Part shown: piece by piece, positions 1 through 11,304 of the stretch
Numbering within the stretch: the first letter of the stretch is position 1
How the letters are laid out: each line of letters opens with the position of its first letter
Assembly (NCBI RefSeq): GCF_032854445.1
Contig: NC_088301.1
Location: forward strand, 50,643,187-50,707,186
Length of the DNA stretch: 64,000 bases
DNA from: Liolophura sinensis
Taxonomy: Eukaryota > Mollusca > Polyplacophora > Chitonida > Chitonidae
Direction of reading: 5' to 3'
Position numbers and translations under genes: made by a program
Notes under the pieces: model-generated
What the model saw: the letters and a program-made list of their open reading frames with translations, nothing else
What the model was told of the DNA's origin: nothing
The model's database searches: none

Positions 1-1150
1 TTGGAACCACGGACGAATCGACAACACCAGGATGTCATGAAGTGTGCTGGCAGATGGAGGGTTGTATCTGTTAACACATACTACACGGGGATTAAACATG
101 CAGAAAGGACAGGGTATACATACGGCTGAGGTATGCGCGTTTCAGGACAAGTCGCCACTCTCAAACACACCCTGCTAGTTGGCTACAAACTAAGGTTAGC
201 TAGTCGACGAGCGATTACCATTGTCACATCACAACTTCTTGTTTGCTAAGGCTAAAAGTCCTGCGGATCCATGCAGCGCCGTGACACCCACTGTACATTC
301 TTACATATATAAACAAGGACGTTAGCAATGGTTAATATACCACGCGTGGTCGATATTATAGGTATTGATATGAAGAGAATTGTGCTAAGTTTGAGTGAGG
401 AACATAATCAAAAAGTTGCGTGACAATTCGCTCCTTAAGTCCAATTTCAAACATTCGTGCATTTTTATTCGGGACGATCGATATGATCGAAATTCTGCAC
501 TAAGCAAAGAAAGGGAAGTGAATACTAAAAACGTCAGCATCAAATAAAAAATTCAAACCAATGCATATATGTATGGATATTTGGTACAGAATACGTCTTG
601 GATTTTAGAAACGTTAGCCAACTTTAAGGTGTACTTTGTGGGGTGTATTTTCAGGAACAGATGTTAGTTGAAACATGGAGAACTGAAAGTATGTATGCAT
701 ATAGGCTACATTTAATCATGTAAAGTGAATCGGTGGTTTAAAATTTGGACATCTATATGTAGAGTTATATTGAGTTGAGAGAATTCCTTTATATGTGCTT
801 ACATATATATATATCTAACTTCGTGCAGTGTTATATTCGTTTTGCATTTGAGGTATGTATAAAAGAAATTTCGAGTCAGGTGGATGTTTATAACATATGG
901 CATATAATATAACGCTGACGCATGCACAGGTGGAGAGAACGGAAGGAAACAAGACAAAATCCAAGCACCATGCAGCCTAACGAGCAGAGGGATGAGAAAC
1001 AGATTAAGTGTATAGACAATAGGCAATAGTGATAATAGATATCTATGTATAAGAACTATACTTCTACAGAAGGACAACAAATGTTCGCTCGAACTTACTT
1101 GATGGCATTAACAGTTTCGGGTCATGGGTGAACATTTAGTAATAAGTTGT
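1..1150. other. Left edge: no gene recognised
   Basis: No frame resembles a known protein. The first ~500 bases are visibly richer in CpG (for example around 10-20, 345-355, 470-490) than the SLMAP introns, as expected for sequence outside a methylated gene body. Confidence 0.3.
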
Positions 1151-1164
1151 ATACTGTAGTCTGG

Positions 1165-1275
1165 CATAACATGGCCCCATATAATTTTACGAGTGAAGGG
1201 CACTATAGTGACCGGGGCAAAACTCTGACCATCTGCAAGTAACTGAAGAACTATTCCACACGACGTGCAGACTAT
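1165..1275 (-). mobile_element. SINE remnant, second core variant
   Basis: TGGCCCCATATAATTTTACG and GGGGCAAAACTCTGACCATC then TGCAAGTAACTGAAGAACTA parallel the 1553-1765 copy about 450 bp away. Confidence 0.4.
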
Positions 1276-1552
1276 ATAGGGCATGCAGAATGCAAGTTTA
1301 ACCGTACGCATAAGACTTTATAAATGGCCCCAAGACTGGCGTTGACCGCTTCTTGTCAGCATTTCCAAAACCCAGATTGAACCTGCACTGCTTTTAAAAG
1401 CTTTTTGAAGTCTCACACATGTAATGAGCTGAAGTTATCACTCATTCTGAGGAAGGAAGCCGTGAAGATGGACGTAAGAATTAGAGGTGTTGTCTTGGAT
1501 AATACGAGCGCTTTAAGGATTATAATAGATGGAGATGTACATCAAAACAATA

Positions 1553-1765
1553 TTGATTGGTTTGATTTGGATTTTAACTTGATTGTTATTCATAACGGCG
1601 TGTATTGATTTCTCAAGAATTTTTTACTTGTATAATGGCCATCAGTTCTACGAGTGCAGGAAACCAGTGCTCGGTACAAACCACTGACATCTGGCAAGTC
1701 ACTGATGAACTTTGTCATGAGCGGTATACAGATTTGCGCAATGGTGGTTTCTACGAATTGACGCC
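1553..1765 (-). mobile_element. SINE remnant, second core variant
   Basis: TTCTCAAGAATTTTTTACTT, TATAATGGCCATCAGTTC and CGGTACAAACCACTGACATC then GGCAAGTCACTGATGAACTT match the 44165 copy in order. Confidence 0.5.
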
Positions 1766-2192
1766 AAGTAAGACTACAACATGCAAAGAAACACAGCATC
1801 GAAGACAGTGTGATATTTGATAGATGATCCAAAGCGCGGTGAAATTCGCCAACTTTTCACTTTACCTCAGATTAAGATTTCAAAACAAAAGTGTTACCAA
1901 TGTCCACGAACAACAAGATGGGGGATACCGAAAACTTGGAATTCGATGTCCAAAACTGGGAGTGAACACAAATCGCGTTCCTTGCAGCGGTCGGCAGTCG
2001 CTAGTCTCACCACTAAGCCAGGCCCCGCTTTCAACAAGCACTTTGAGGAATGGAGCGATGTACGAATATGATACACCGATTAGTGATATGTTCATGAGTG
2101 CTTTGACGAACAGATCTACAAAGCTAAATAATATTCTTAAAAACTGCTGCGACAAAACAATGAATATGAAGTCAACATAAGAAAAAAATCGT

Positions 2193-2695
2193 TGTTTTCA
2201 CGAACATCTCTAACTGTGATAACATCTGCCTGTATGCCTTCGTTCCTCTAAACGCTCGTACTTTTCAAGAACATCTCTAATGGTTAAAACATGCACCTCT
2301 ATATGGCTCCGCTCCGCAAATGGCTGGTGTTTCTCAAACAAAATCTGTTCTTGTTGTAAAATGTACCACCAAGTACAATTTCCTCAAAACGCTGGTACTT
2401 TTCAAGAAATATCTGTTATAAAATGCACCACCATGTCACCGGTCCTCAAATTGATGACACTTTTCAAGAAATATGTTATAATATGCACCTCCATGGCTGC
2501 GTTCCTCAAATAGCTGGTAGTTCCCAAGAACAATATTATCATGACAGTCCCCTCCATTTTGAAGAGGAAGAGGTTCCTCAAATCGCTGGTAGTATTCAAG
2601 AACGTCTGTGCAAATGTTATAGAATGCACTTCGATGGCTCCGTTCCTCAGATCGTTGGTAATTTTCAGGAATGTATATACTGCCAAGCGAGGCTG
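2193..2695. repeat. Degenerate tandem repeat, ~62-bp unit, about 8 copies
   Basis: Each unit contains ATGCACC-CCATGGCT, then CGTTCCTCAAA-GCTGGTA, then TTTTCAAGAA-ATCT; copies start near 2221, 2290, 2360, 2422, 2482, 2545 and 2622. One frame reads recurring VPQIAGSxQE, but copies carry indels and differ in frame, so coding is unlikely. Confidence 0.75.
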
Positions 2696-3130
2696 TTAAA
2701 AGTACCATTTTTAAAGTTTTTGGTACGACCCGACCCGATTTTGACTGGTCTCCCAATCAAGGTCATGGAAATGTACGTTATATTGTAGTTATATTCAATG
2801 GACATCCATAAAAACTATATGAGTGTGATTTGGTGAAGAATGCCAAGGAGGGTACTGATGTTATAACAGTAAGTGATGATCATGAAAACAAATACGAGCT
2901 CTTTGAGCAACGGATACATAGATATATACGTATATAGGTTATATAATTTAGAGAGGTTTTTGAAAAATGCAAAGCTTGAGAAAAGAACCATGGACGTGCA
3001 AATTATAAAATTACTGATGTTCTTGAAAATTACAAAAGATTAGTGTAACGTAGCATGTAATTCTGCATCAGTCACATCTAATAAATTGGAATACAGTTTT
3101 CGAGTCCAGTCATTTCGACAACATGCAGAA

Positions 3131-3203
3131 TGATGCCCTCTTCAAATTGACGATCATGCTTTACATGTCCTAAAGCATCAACGTCAATTTGAAGAGGACA
3201 TCA
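3131..3203. repeat. Near-perfect hairpin, 32-bp stem, 9-nt loop
   Basis: Arms 3131-3162 and 3172-3203 pair at 29 of 32 positions (CCTCTTCAAATTGACG and its complement form the longest block); loop ACATGTCCT. Size and near-perfect pairing fit a microRNA precursor or the tip of a small foldback transposon; neither is proven. Confidence 0.7.
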
Positions 3204-3540
3204 TATTTTCAACATGGTATTGTATTCTTACGTGTTTGGATCCAAGGACAATTCAGTTCAGAAGATTTATCTACTCCTGTTCTATCTGTTTTCTATGCTA
3301 CGTAGTCTTAAAATTCACAGGTTGATCCTAAAGCGACGACGTTAACATCTGTGGTTTTTCTTTTCACCTAATTCTACTGAAACATTTACTTCGGATGAAG
3401 CAGTTATCCAGTGACACCTTAATTGCATTCGGTAAATGGACGAGGCAAGACTTATCCAAGTTAATGTTGTACGTTGTACTTTACAATTTTTCACTGACGA
3501 CGACGAGTCATTAAGCGTGTACATACACAACGCCTTCTTA

Positions 3541-3816
3541 TTTGATTTATTTATTTGACTGGTGTTTTAGCCGTACTCCAGAATATTTCAGCTATACAGC
3601 GGCGGCCAGCCTTGTGGTAGGGGTAAACCGGGCAGTGCCCGGGGGGAAACTACTTGTAGCAAGGCTAGTTCATGCCACCTTGATCTCTTTTCAGCGCTGA
3701 GTGCCAAACAAGGTAGCAACAACTACTATTTTTTTTGGAATGACCCCACCCAGGTTTGATCCCAGACCTCCCGATTTCGAGGTGGATACATTTACTATTA
3801 TGCCATCAAAGTGGTA
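3541..3816 (-). mobile_element. tRNA-derived SINE, head type B
   Basis: Read on the minus strand: a tRNA-like head with A box (TGGCATAATAGTAAA, about 3791-3806) and B-box-like GGATCAAACC (3753-3762), then a shared core (GGCCGCCGCTGTATAGCTGA and on) and a tail of (AAATAA)n-type repeats ending at 3541. Confidence 0.75.
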
Positions 3817-6800
3817 AGCTGAAAACGTAAGCTACCAATTACCTTCTGATGGATGAGTGTGCTCAAGGCATGTTATACCAGGCCATCAGAACCCTATTCG
3901 TTTGTCAAAGCTGCATTTGGCATGTTTGAAATTTAGGAGATAGCACTCAAGTAAGGCCAGGCGTTACAGCATATGTAAATCCCTCTGTCCATAGGATAGA
4001 ACTTCGAAAATGCAAGGCGGCAAAATCACTTTTCCACACTGTGTACATGAAATTTTAATTTATAAATCACATGGCTTCATAGCACTATAACCCACAGGGA
4101 CATTACATGCGCAAACAGGTTACCAGAAATTTGTGAAATTTGTGAATGTGGTTCCTCGCTCCACATTCTAAGTTATACTTCTAAGCTGAGGCAACACATG
4201 CATGTTTACTTGTAGATAGAGTAAATACTGGCTGCCTTCGTAGTGACAAGCATGTATAGGGCTATATGCATGAAGTTGGTGAACAGGCTGTAACTGTTAT
4301 GGCTTCTGTCTCCTTAGCCGTGCAAGTGCTTGGCTGCTCTCGACCATAATTGTTCTTGAGGCACGAAATATCTCAGATATTAATCTTCCTCTAATGTCAT
4401 ATCACAAAGAAACAAAAAATTCATAGCTCTGCTTCTTACTTGTTTTATTGTGTTATACTGCTGGAGCTATTAGTGGCTATTAGGCTATTTTCAAAAAAGC
4501 TGAGATAAACAGAGACAAAGTTAGGCATAGGATTCAAAGACATCAGCAAAACATTCTAAATTTTTAGAGGTAGAACTGGACATGGGCAGTAAGGAACTCC
4601 CGAGAAGTTGCCTTTACAGAGTGCTAAACAAAACCAACATGGCAGTCTGAAAGAATGGTTTTCTCTGAGACAGAGTTTAAAAGAAACTGTGATTACAATT
4701 GGAAAATGAAAATGACAAAATTATGCTATTTTAGTTAAGTATATAAATACAAGCACCTTCTAAACACAGGTCTTAACACCACCGGTATTTTCCTTGCTTA
4801 GCCAATCACAGGAAAAATCATTCTTTGAGTTGAACGGTCATGTAAAAGATTGAAACTTTTTTAAGTCTGGAAAGCCCTTGTCAGTGATGCTCTCCAAAAT
4901 TGTCTTCACATGAAAACATCCTTCACATCAGAGTGATAGGAATTCATACCGTTCCAGTTGCCGAAAGTAGTAGCTTAATTATGGCAGGACAGGAGGGTTA
5001 AGGTAACAACATCGAAACAGCTCACACAAATGGCTGATACGAAACTGAAGTACTTGATACTTCCATGTTAATATGATGAGGGTTCACCAAAAAAGAAGAA
5101 GAAAAAAGACGAGTTTTTAAATGCTTAAGACACCTGAAACTTTGCTGCAGTGACAAAGCTCTAGGCAAGTATCCTACAAACACAATGCTCGGGTAAGTAA
5201 GATAAAAGGACATTAATGAAAACTTTTGATAGTCTCGTGAAGTCTTGGACACTTTTTTCTCTGACAATACATTTCACCAATCTGTCTGCCTTTCGTGAAG
5301 AATGGATTCTCAATTATGTGATGACATGTCACATAGGTTTGATTATGCTGGTAACAGAAATGCCGGTGCATCAATGTACTACACACCAACAACCTGTAGC
5401 ACCGGCCACTTCAGTCACGTGATTTTGTCACTCCAAACATATATCTTGTCATACACATAGAAGGAATCATAAATCATATAGAATAGCACTGTTAATATCA
5501 AGCAGGAAACACTCAACCTGTATGAACAAAATCGTTAAGATTGTACAAAATAACTTCTACCTATACAAGTGATTCTGAAAATATACAAACAAAACCTTCA
5601 ACAAACAAAAGTTAACAGAGAGGATGAAAACACTTCCACTCTGTGCTAAATTTACAGTGTGTATTATACACCTTTGGTGGACTTCTATGTACAAATATAA
5701 TACAACTGGTGTGTACAGCCTGCATACAAAATTTTTTGTACAGGTTCAGGGGCACTACCTTATCCTAGTCAATAGGTTACATGCATATCTGAATCCAGCT
5801 ATCAAACGGAGAATAACATATGATATACTTACATTAAATACCCTGCTGCTATAATAGAAGTAATAAATCTCTAGTTATCTAGAAATATACATACTATTTA
5901 TACATATTCCATGGTGAACTATCTTCCTGGAAGAAAGCACAATACAGAAATGTCTTCCTGCAACAGATATTAAATACTACACAAGACATCATGGCTTCCC
6001 AATCAGGACAATTCTAGTAAAGGGAACACTCAACTGAACAGAGAAGAAAAGCCAGATTTTCTTGCCTGCTAATTGGACAGTCCACGTTCAAGCCTTTATC
6101 TCAGCTTCTGTAAACAAGTAAATAAAGCCGTCAGATTGGGATCACTGCAAAAGCACAGCAATAAAAGGGGGAAGCCTTGCATCATGCAAAACACAGTTTA
6201 ACAGATCAAATCAAACCGTGAAATGAAATTCAGCCAATCTATGACACACTGGATGTCTTTGATTTCCAAACAGAATTCACACTTTCAACAGGAAAACTGC
6301 TGCATCCAAGAATGTGTTCTTGTTTTAGGGCCACTTTCGGATTCAGTTCGGGCTGATATAGTGCTGTTTTTCACAAGGTTCTTTGTATCTGTTTTGTACA
6401 CAGTTTTCAGAATAATTATGAAATAAACAGATTGCTGACTCATGGTTCAGATAATGCTGATGATGGCCCCATAATAGGAGTCTCTGAAGTCAGTTGATTC
6501 GTAGTGCACATGAAATCTTTCTCCTACACCAAGCAGTCTACTCATTCATTAATAAATATATTCAGTCTTATAATAGACAAGACTGTTTTTCAAACCCACA
6601 CATACATGTGCATGCTCATCATTAGCAACATGTATCAGTTGGAACACAAGAGGCTGAGAAACTCTGCAATAAATATTTGGGATTCGGCCTAAACCTTCAG
6701 TCAGCTGTTGGCTGTGAGGCTTCACCAGTAATGCCCCTGGAGCTTGAAGCCATACACCACAGTGGAGTGACCACTGAATGGGTCAAGCAAATGAAGCAGT

Positions 6801-7018
6801 TGTACTCCTGAGATACTTTCCACACCGGACATCACACCACTCCTTTCATGGGTTAATGATGTGCTGTTGAGCATGACGTCGCTGTGCGCTGTGTCGTGAT
6901 TTGCCATGGGTCTTCAAGCCAATGAAGGAGCTGGGAGGAGGTATCTATGTACAGATGTATTGCAGTCTATAAGATCAAAGCTGAGGAGGGCACTGGAGAT
7001 TCATCCCTTGACCCGTAA
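3817..7018 (-). other. 3' flank of SLMAP; probable 3' UTR, no coding signal
   Basis: No conserved coding sequence seen on either strand; all open frames are short and compositionally ordinary. The SLMAP 3' UTR must start at 7018. The only AATAAA I noticed on the minus strand here is at 4444-4449 (seen as TTTATT), which would imply a UTR of about 2.6 kb; this end is a guess. Confidence 0.3.
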
Positions 7019-7117
7019 TCATGAGGTTGTGAAAGTTATCTCAGCAAGCATTGGATAGAGCGCCAATAGAATGGCGAACATAAGGACCAGTAATGGGAGG
7101 CTCGAACACAAGGACAA
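7019..7117 (-). CDS. SLMAP: SLMAP coding exon 30: C-terminal membrane anchor and stop
   Basis: 32 codons plus [23 protein letters not shown] is followed by [12 protein letters not shown], a single hydrophobic helix with a short polar tail, as expected of a tail-anchored protein. Acceptor TTTCTTCCTTGCAG. Phase 0 in. Confidence 0.92.
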   Translation of the reverse strand: MSLCSSLPLLVLMFAILLALYPMLAEITFTTS

Positions 7118-10100
7118 CTGCAAGGAAGAAAGAACATGATTTGCAATTACTGAAATACATGTATCCAGTGGGTATAGTGAAAATAAATGGGTAAGATTTA
7201 TGTTAAATAGGTTATTAAAATCAGCATACAATTTTTGATATATTGCTAAATGTGGCAAGGGTAACAAACTGAGAACAAATTCAGTTCACAGTGTTTAAAT
7301 CATAAAGCAATGCGCTGCTGGAAAAAAGACAAAACGGAATGATAAGTAGTCACTGTAACAATTATGAAGGACATTCTGACTTTCCAAACTTTTCACCTTA
7401 TCTACATAACAAGAAGAATTTTAGATGCCTTTGTCTTCACAATCTAATGTTTGGGAGGACTGACTACAGTATACAATTTCATCAATTTATCCGATACCAT
7501 GGCCTGAGATGTAAACTAAACATACCAAAAGCTACAACAGGTAGACAAACATCAACTTGCCCAGAAGTGCAGTAGGTTGCATATGTAAGCATGTGTATGC
7601 ATCAATGCTGGGTTCCGTCTCTCTACACATCCATATACATACAATAACATGTACACAAATTTCACTTTATATCAGTTGTAACAACACCAGACAAAATCTA
7701 GGGCATTATTTCAGAGTTATGTGGAGACTAAGAGGAAGAGATGTGAAAAGATTACCATTTTACTGCGATCCGCTACTTGTTGGAACTCAGCTGACATTGA
7801 GTCAAGCTTGTCGTGCAGCCGGGATATTTCTGCTTTGTATTCTGTAATCTTCTCTTCTAAGGTGACTATCTCTCTTCTGGCCAGGGTCAGCTGATAAAAC
7901 AAAACATTGTCAAAATCTTTCTTGAACTAAAAAGTGTCACGAAAGAATCCATTAGAACATGGATCAATGTCAAAATTCCAAACTTCAAAATTTTACATAG
8001 AATTAAAGAGCTTATTTTTATACCATAGAAACTAACATCCTGACCACCTCACAAAAGTTATTGTAAAACAAATGGGTCAAAATTTCATCTACCAAAACTT
8101 AGAATTGTCGGAAGATTTTAGTACCAAATAAAACACTAACTGACATATTGCAAAAATCAGCTACTTTTAGCGTAACATAATAAATGTTAGGTTTGCATTT
8201 ACTAACACACAGGCTGACATTCCATAATGATCTGATAATTCAAATGTAACAAATATGTATTTGAATGTAAGTTACAAAGCAAAGAGCATTTCAAGCTTAC
8301 AATGCAATAGACAGTATTTTAGTTTTCAATTAAAAAAAAGTTAATAAACAAAAATCAAACTCCAAATATTGGTTTGAAGTTTAAACAGAAAAAGAGAAAG
8401 AATGAGATTTTGGAAGACTGACACAAATAATTCAATTCAAAATAACCCATGAACTAACAAACCTTGAATAAACAACACAAGAATAAAAAGTCAGCACATT
8501 CAAAAAAAAATGCAAAATGCAGAAATCCAAGGGCAACAAACCAAACAAATGGTCAAGTATTAAAAGGATGGGATTTCAGGTTTACAACCTTTGAGTGGGA
8601 CTTGATAGAGTTTATGAAGCAATGATAGGTGCACACCACCACAAGTGCTGCAATGACACGTCTACAAGCTTTTGAGGACAAAATATTCCATTCCCAAAAT
8701 GAAAGTAACAGTCAACCAAGACTGTGGAAAATGCTGGTCACAACACACCTTTCAGTCAATCAGAACATTCATAGCACAATATACTGGCCCTCTGACACAC
8801 ACTTTCCACAAAGCAATGGTTGACATGCATGCTGGGCATTTCCAACATTGCTTTACTAGGAGCATGACTTTGTTTGGTTTGTACCTGGCCTCCGTTACTG
8901 CCCGCTGGTAACGCCGTTCCTCGATTCCTCACCTCCATTTTGGCCTGCTCTGCATCTTTCTGAGCATCAGTGAGATTTAGCATCCACGTCAACTCCTTGT
9001 TTTCTAGCTTTTCCTTGAGGGCCTCCAGCTCCTTGTAAGATTCTTGTAACTTGTTATAGTCTGATGACAGTTGCAGGTTCTCCTTCCGTGACCTGAATCC
9101 ACACCAATATATATTAGTGTCAGACGAGTGTTCATACCATGCAAACAATTTCACACATAGCTTATATTTTCTGTAGTTATTGATTTCTTTATTTATTTGA
9201 TTGGTGTTTTACACTGTACTCAAGAATATTTCTTTTATACGACAGCAGCCAGCATTATGATGAGACGAAACCAGGCAGAGCTCAGGGGTAACCCACAATC
9301 ATCCCTAGCTTGCTGGAAGACCTTCCAACGTACGATATGTAGTTATTGAATTTAACCATTTATACTTACTGTTCTACTTACTGTAGAGGTACTCTAGTCT
9401 CTGCGTTTTTTAAAACGGCTAAATCATCATGAGTAAGATGATCAGCAGTGCATTCCTCTATTATAACATATTAGCAAGGTATCGAAGCAGAGCATATACA
9501 TTAGGCAAAATTACCATATCACACCTTATTGAAATTTGGACTCCAATGAACCTAAACTCTCAACACATTTTTAGGATCACTATCTACTTCATTCAGGCAA
9601 AGTGCACTGCAACTGATAAAGACTTTGCTGTTAATGACATGTCATTTATACTCATTAAATGATAGTCCTATACCTTTTTGAAACCCTCTATACTTTGAAA
9701 AGCCCACGAGAGTTTTAACTCGTATCACTGCTGTTATAGTTTCAATTAACATGTATATATGTAGGGCTAAATTTCATATGCCTGATGATCTATTTTGTTC
9801 CCACTGTACAATATATACAAATGCTAATATAACCTATGTAAACTTACATTCTCATCTCAGCTTCTATTGCCTGTATTCTCTTCTTCAAGTTAGAGCATTC
9901 TTCTTTTAAGGCCGCAAACTCTGTTAGAATAAAGACAAGCTTAAAGTAAACTCATCAAAGATGCCAAACATACCATATCTAATGGGCATAAAACTGGTCA
10001 AGCTTTTCCTCCTATTCCTTTTACTGTATGCAGAATATTGTCCAAAAACGCAAAAATTACCAGACATCCTTTTTTTTTTCAGAAATGGATATCAGAGCAC

Positions 10101-11267
10101 TAATGTGTAATAAATTGTACGGCAATTTTACACCTAATGAACAGCGAAAAAGAGAAAAAAAATAAGATCAAACAAACAAATGCCACAAAACATTTCACTT
10201 GCATCAATATACATGTACATAAAGAAATGTGGACTACCTTTATTTCTGCTGGTGCTGGTTTTTTGAGTTTCAGTATGTAAGGATGCTCTCCCGTGGGACT
10301 GAGGCTTAGACTTTTCCAGTTCTTCTTGGAGAACTTTCACTTTATCTGAAGTTTAACATAGCATAACAGCTGTGAGTACATGTACCTTGATCAGAAAGAC
10401 ACAATCAAAAGGTGGATTTTGGACATCAGTGACAGTTTGATTATCACCTAGTAACAGAGGCCCTTGATCTTCATCAATTACAGGTTGATTTTCAGTTAAA
10501 AGGTTTCAATCTGGTCTTTGGGAATTTCATCAATTGCACTGCCTATCTGACATTCTTTGAACTCACCAATAACACATTTTATTCATTTAATTGTTTATAA
10601 GATTACCCCTAAACGTTATAATGGACAATTTCCATTTATACAGCAATGGCCAGTTTTTTGAATAAACGAAACTGGAGTGTCCAGAATAAACTACATCTAT
10701 TTGTCAGACCAGATCTTGATCCTTGGACATGGCTCAGACAATGCTATATGCAAGCCTGTACAGAAATGATCTGCTAAAGAATCTTGACTCACTTCTAAGT
10801 TGTTCTGCTTCATTTTTACTTTGCTTTGCTGTCTGCTGTGCTTCCTGTAGCTGCCCTGTAAAATAGAAAATAGAGTGTTGGTTAGATGATGTCAAACCAC
10901 CAACATTGGTACAAACTGTGAATAGAGACAACTGTGAATGCTCATAATACTGAAGAAAATGAAGTCTCAATTCAAACTTTTTTGCCCGAATTCTGTTACT
11001 TTGCTTTTAAGAACAGGGTAAAGTTTGAGTTAAAACTGTGTTTGTTGAAAAACTACACCAACAGTTCATGCACTTAAAAGCCAAAAATTAATCCATTAAA
11101 TGAAGCAAATATGTGATAACTTATGTAGGCAGTAGAAGAAGAATCTATTTAAAGTGCAAGACAATAACAATCTATTTAAAGTTAGCATGCTACATATTTA
11201 TAAATTAAAAATTTCAACAACAAAAAAAAAAGCTTAAAAACATTCTTCACCAAAATGTTAAAGTAAG

Positions 11268-11304
<37 letters not shown>

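Noticed and set aside
1405-1608. Small plus-strand open frame containing RGVVLDNTSALRIIIDGDV
   Set aside because: Its 3' part is SINE tail sequence and it lacks splice or homology support.
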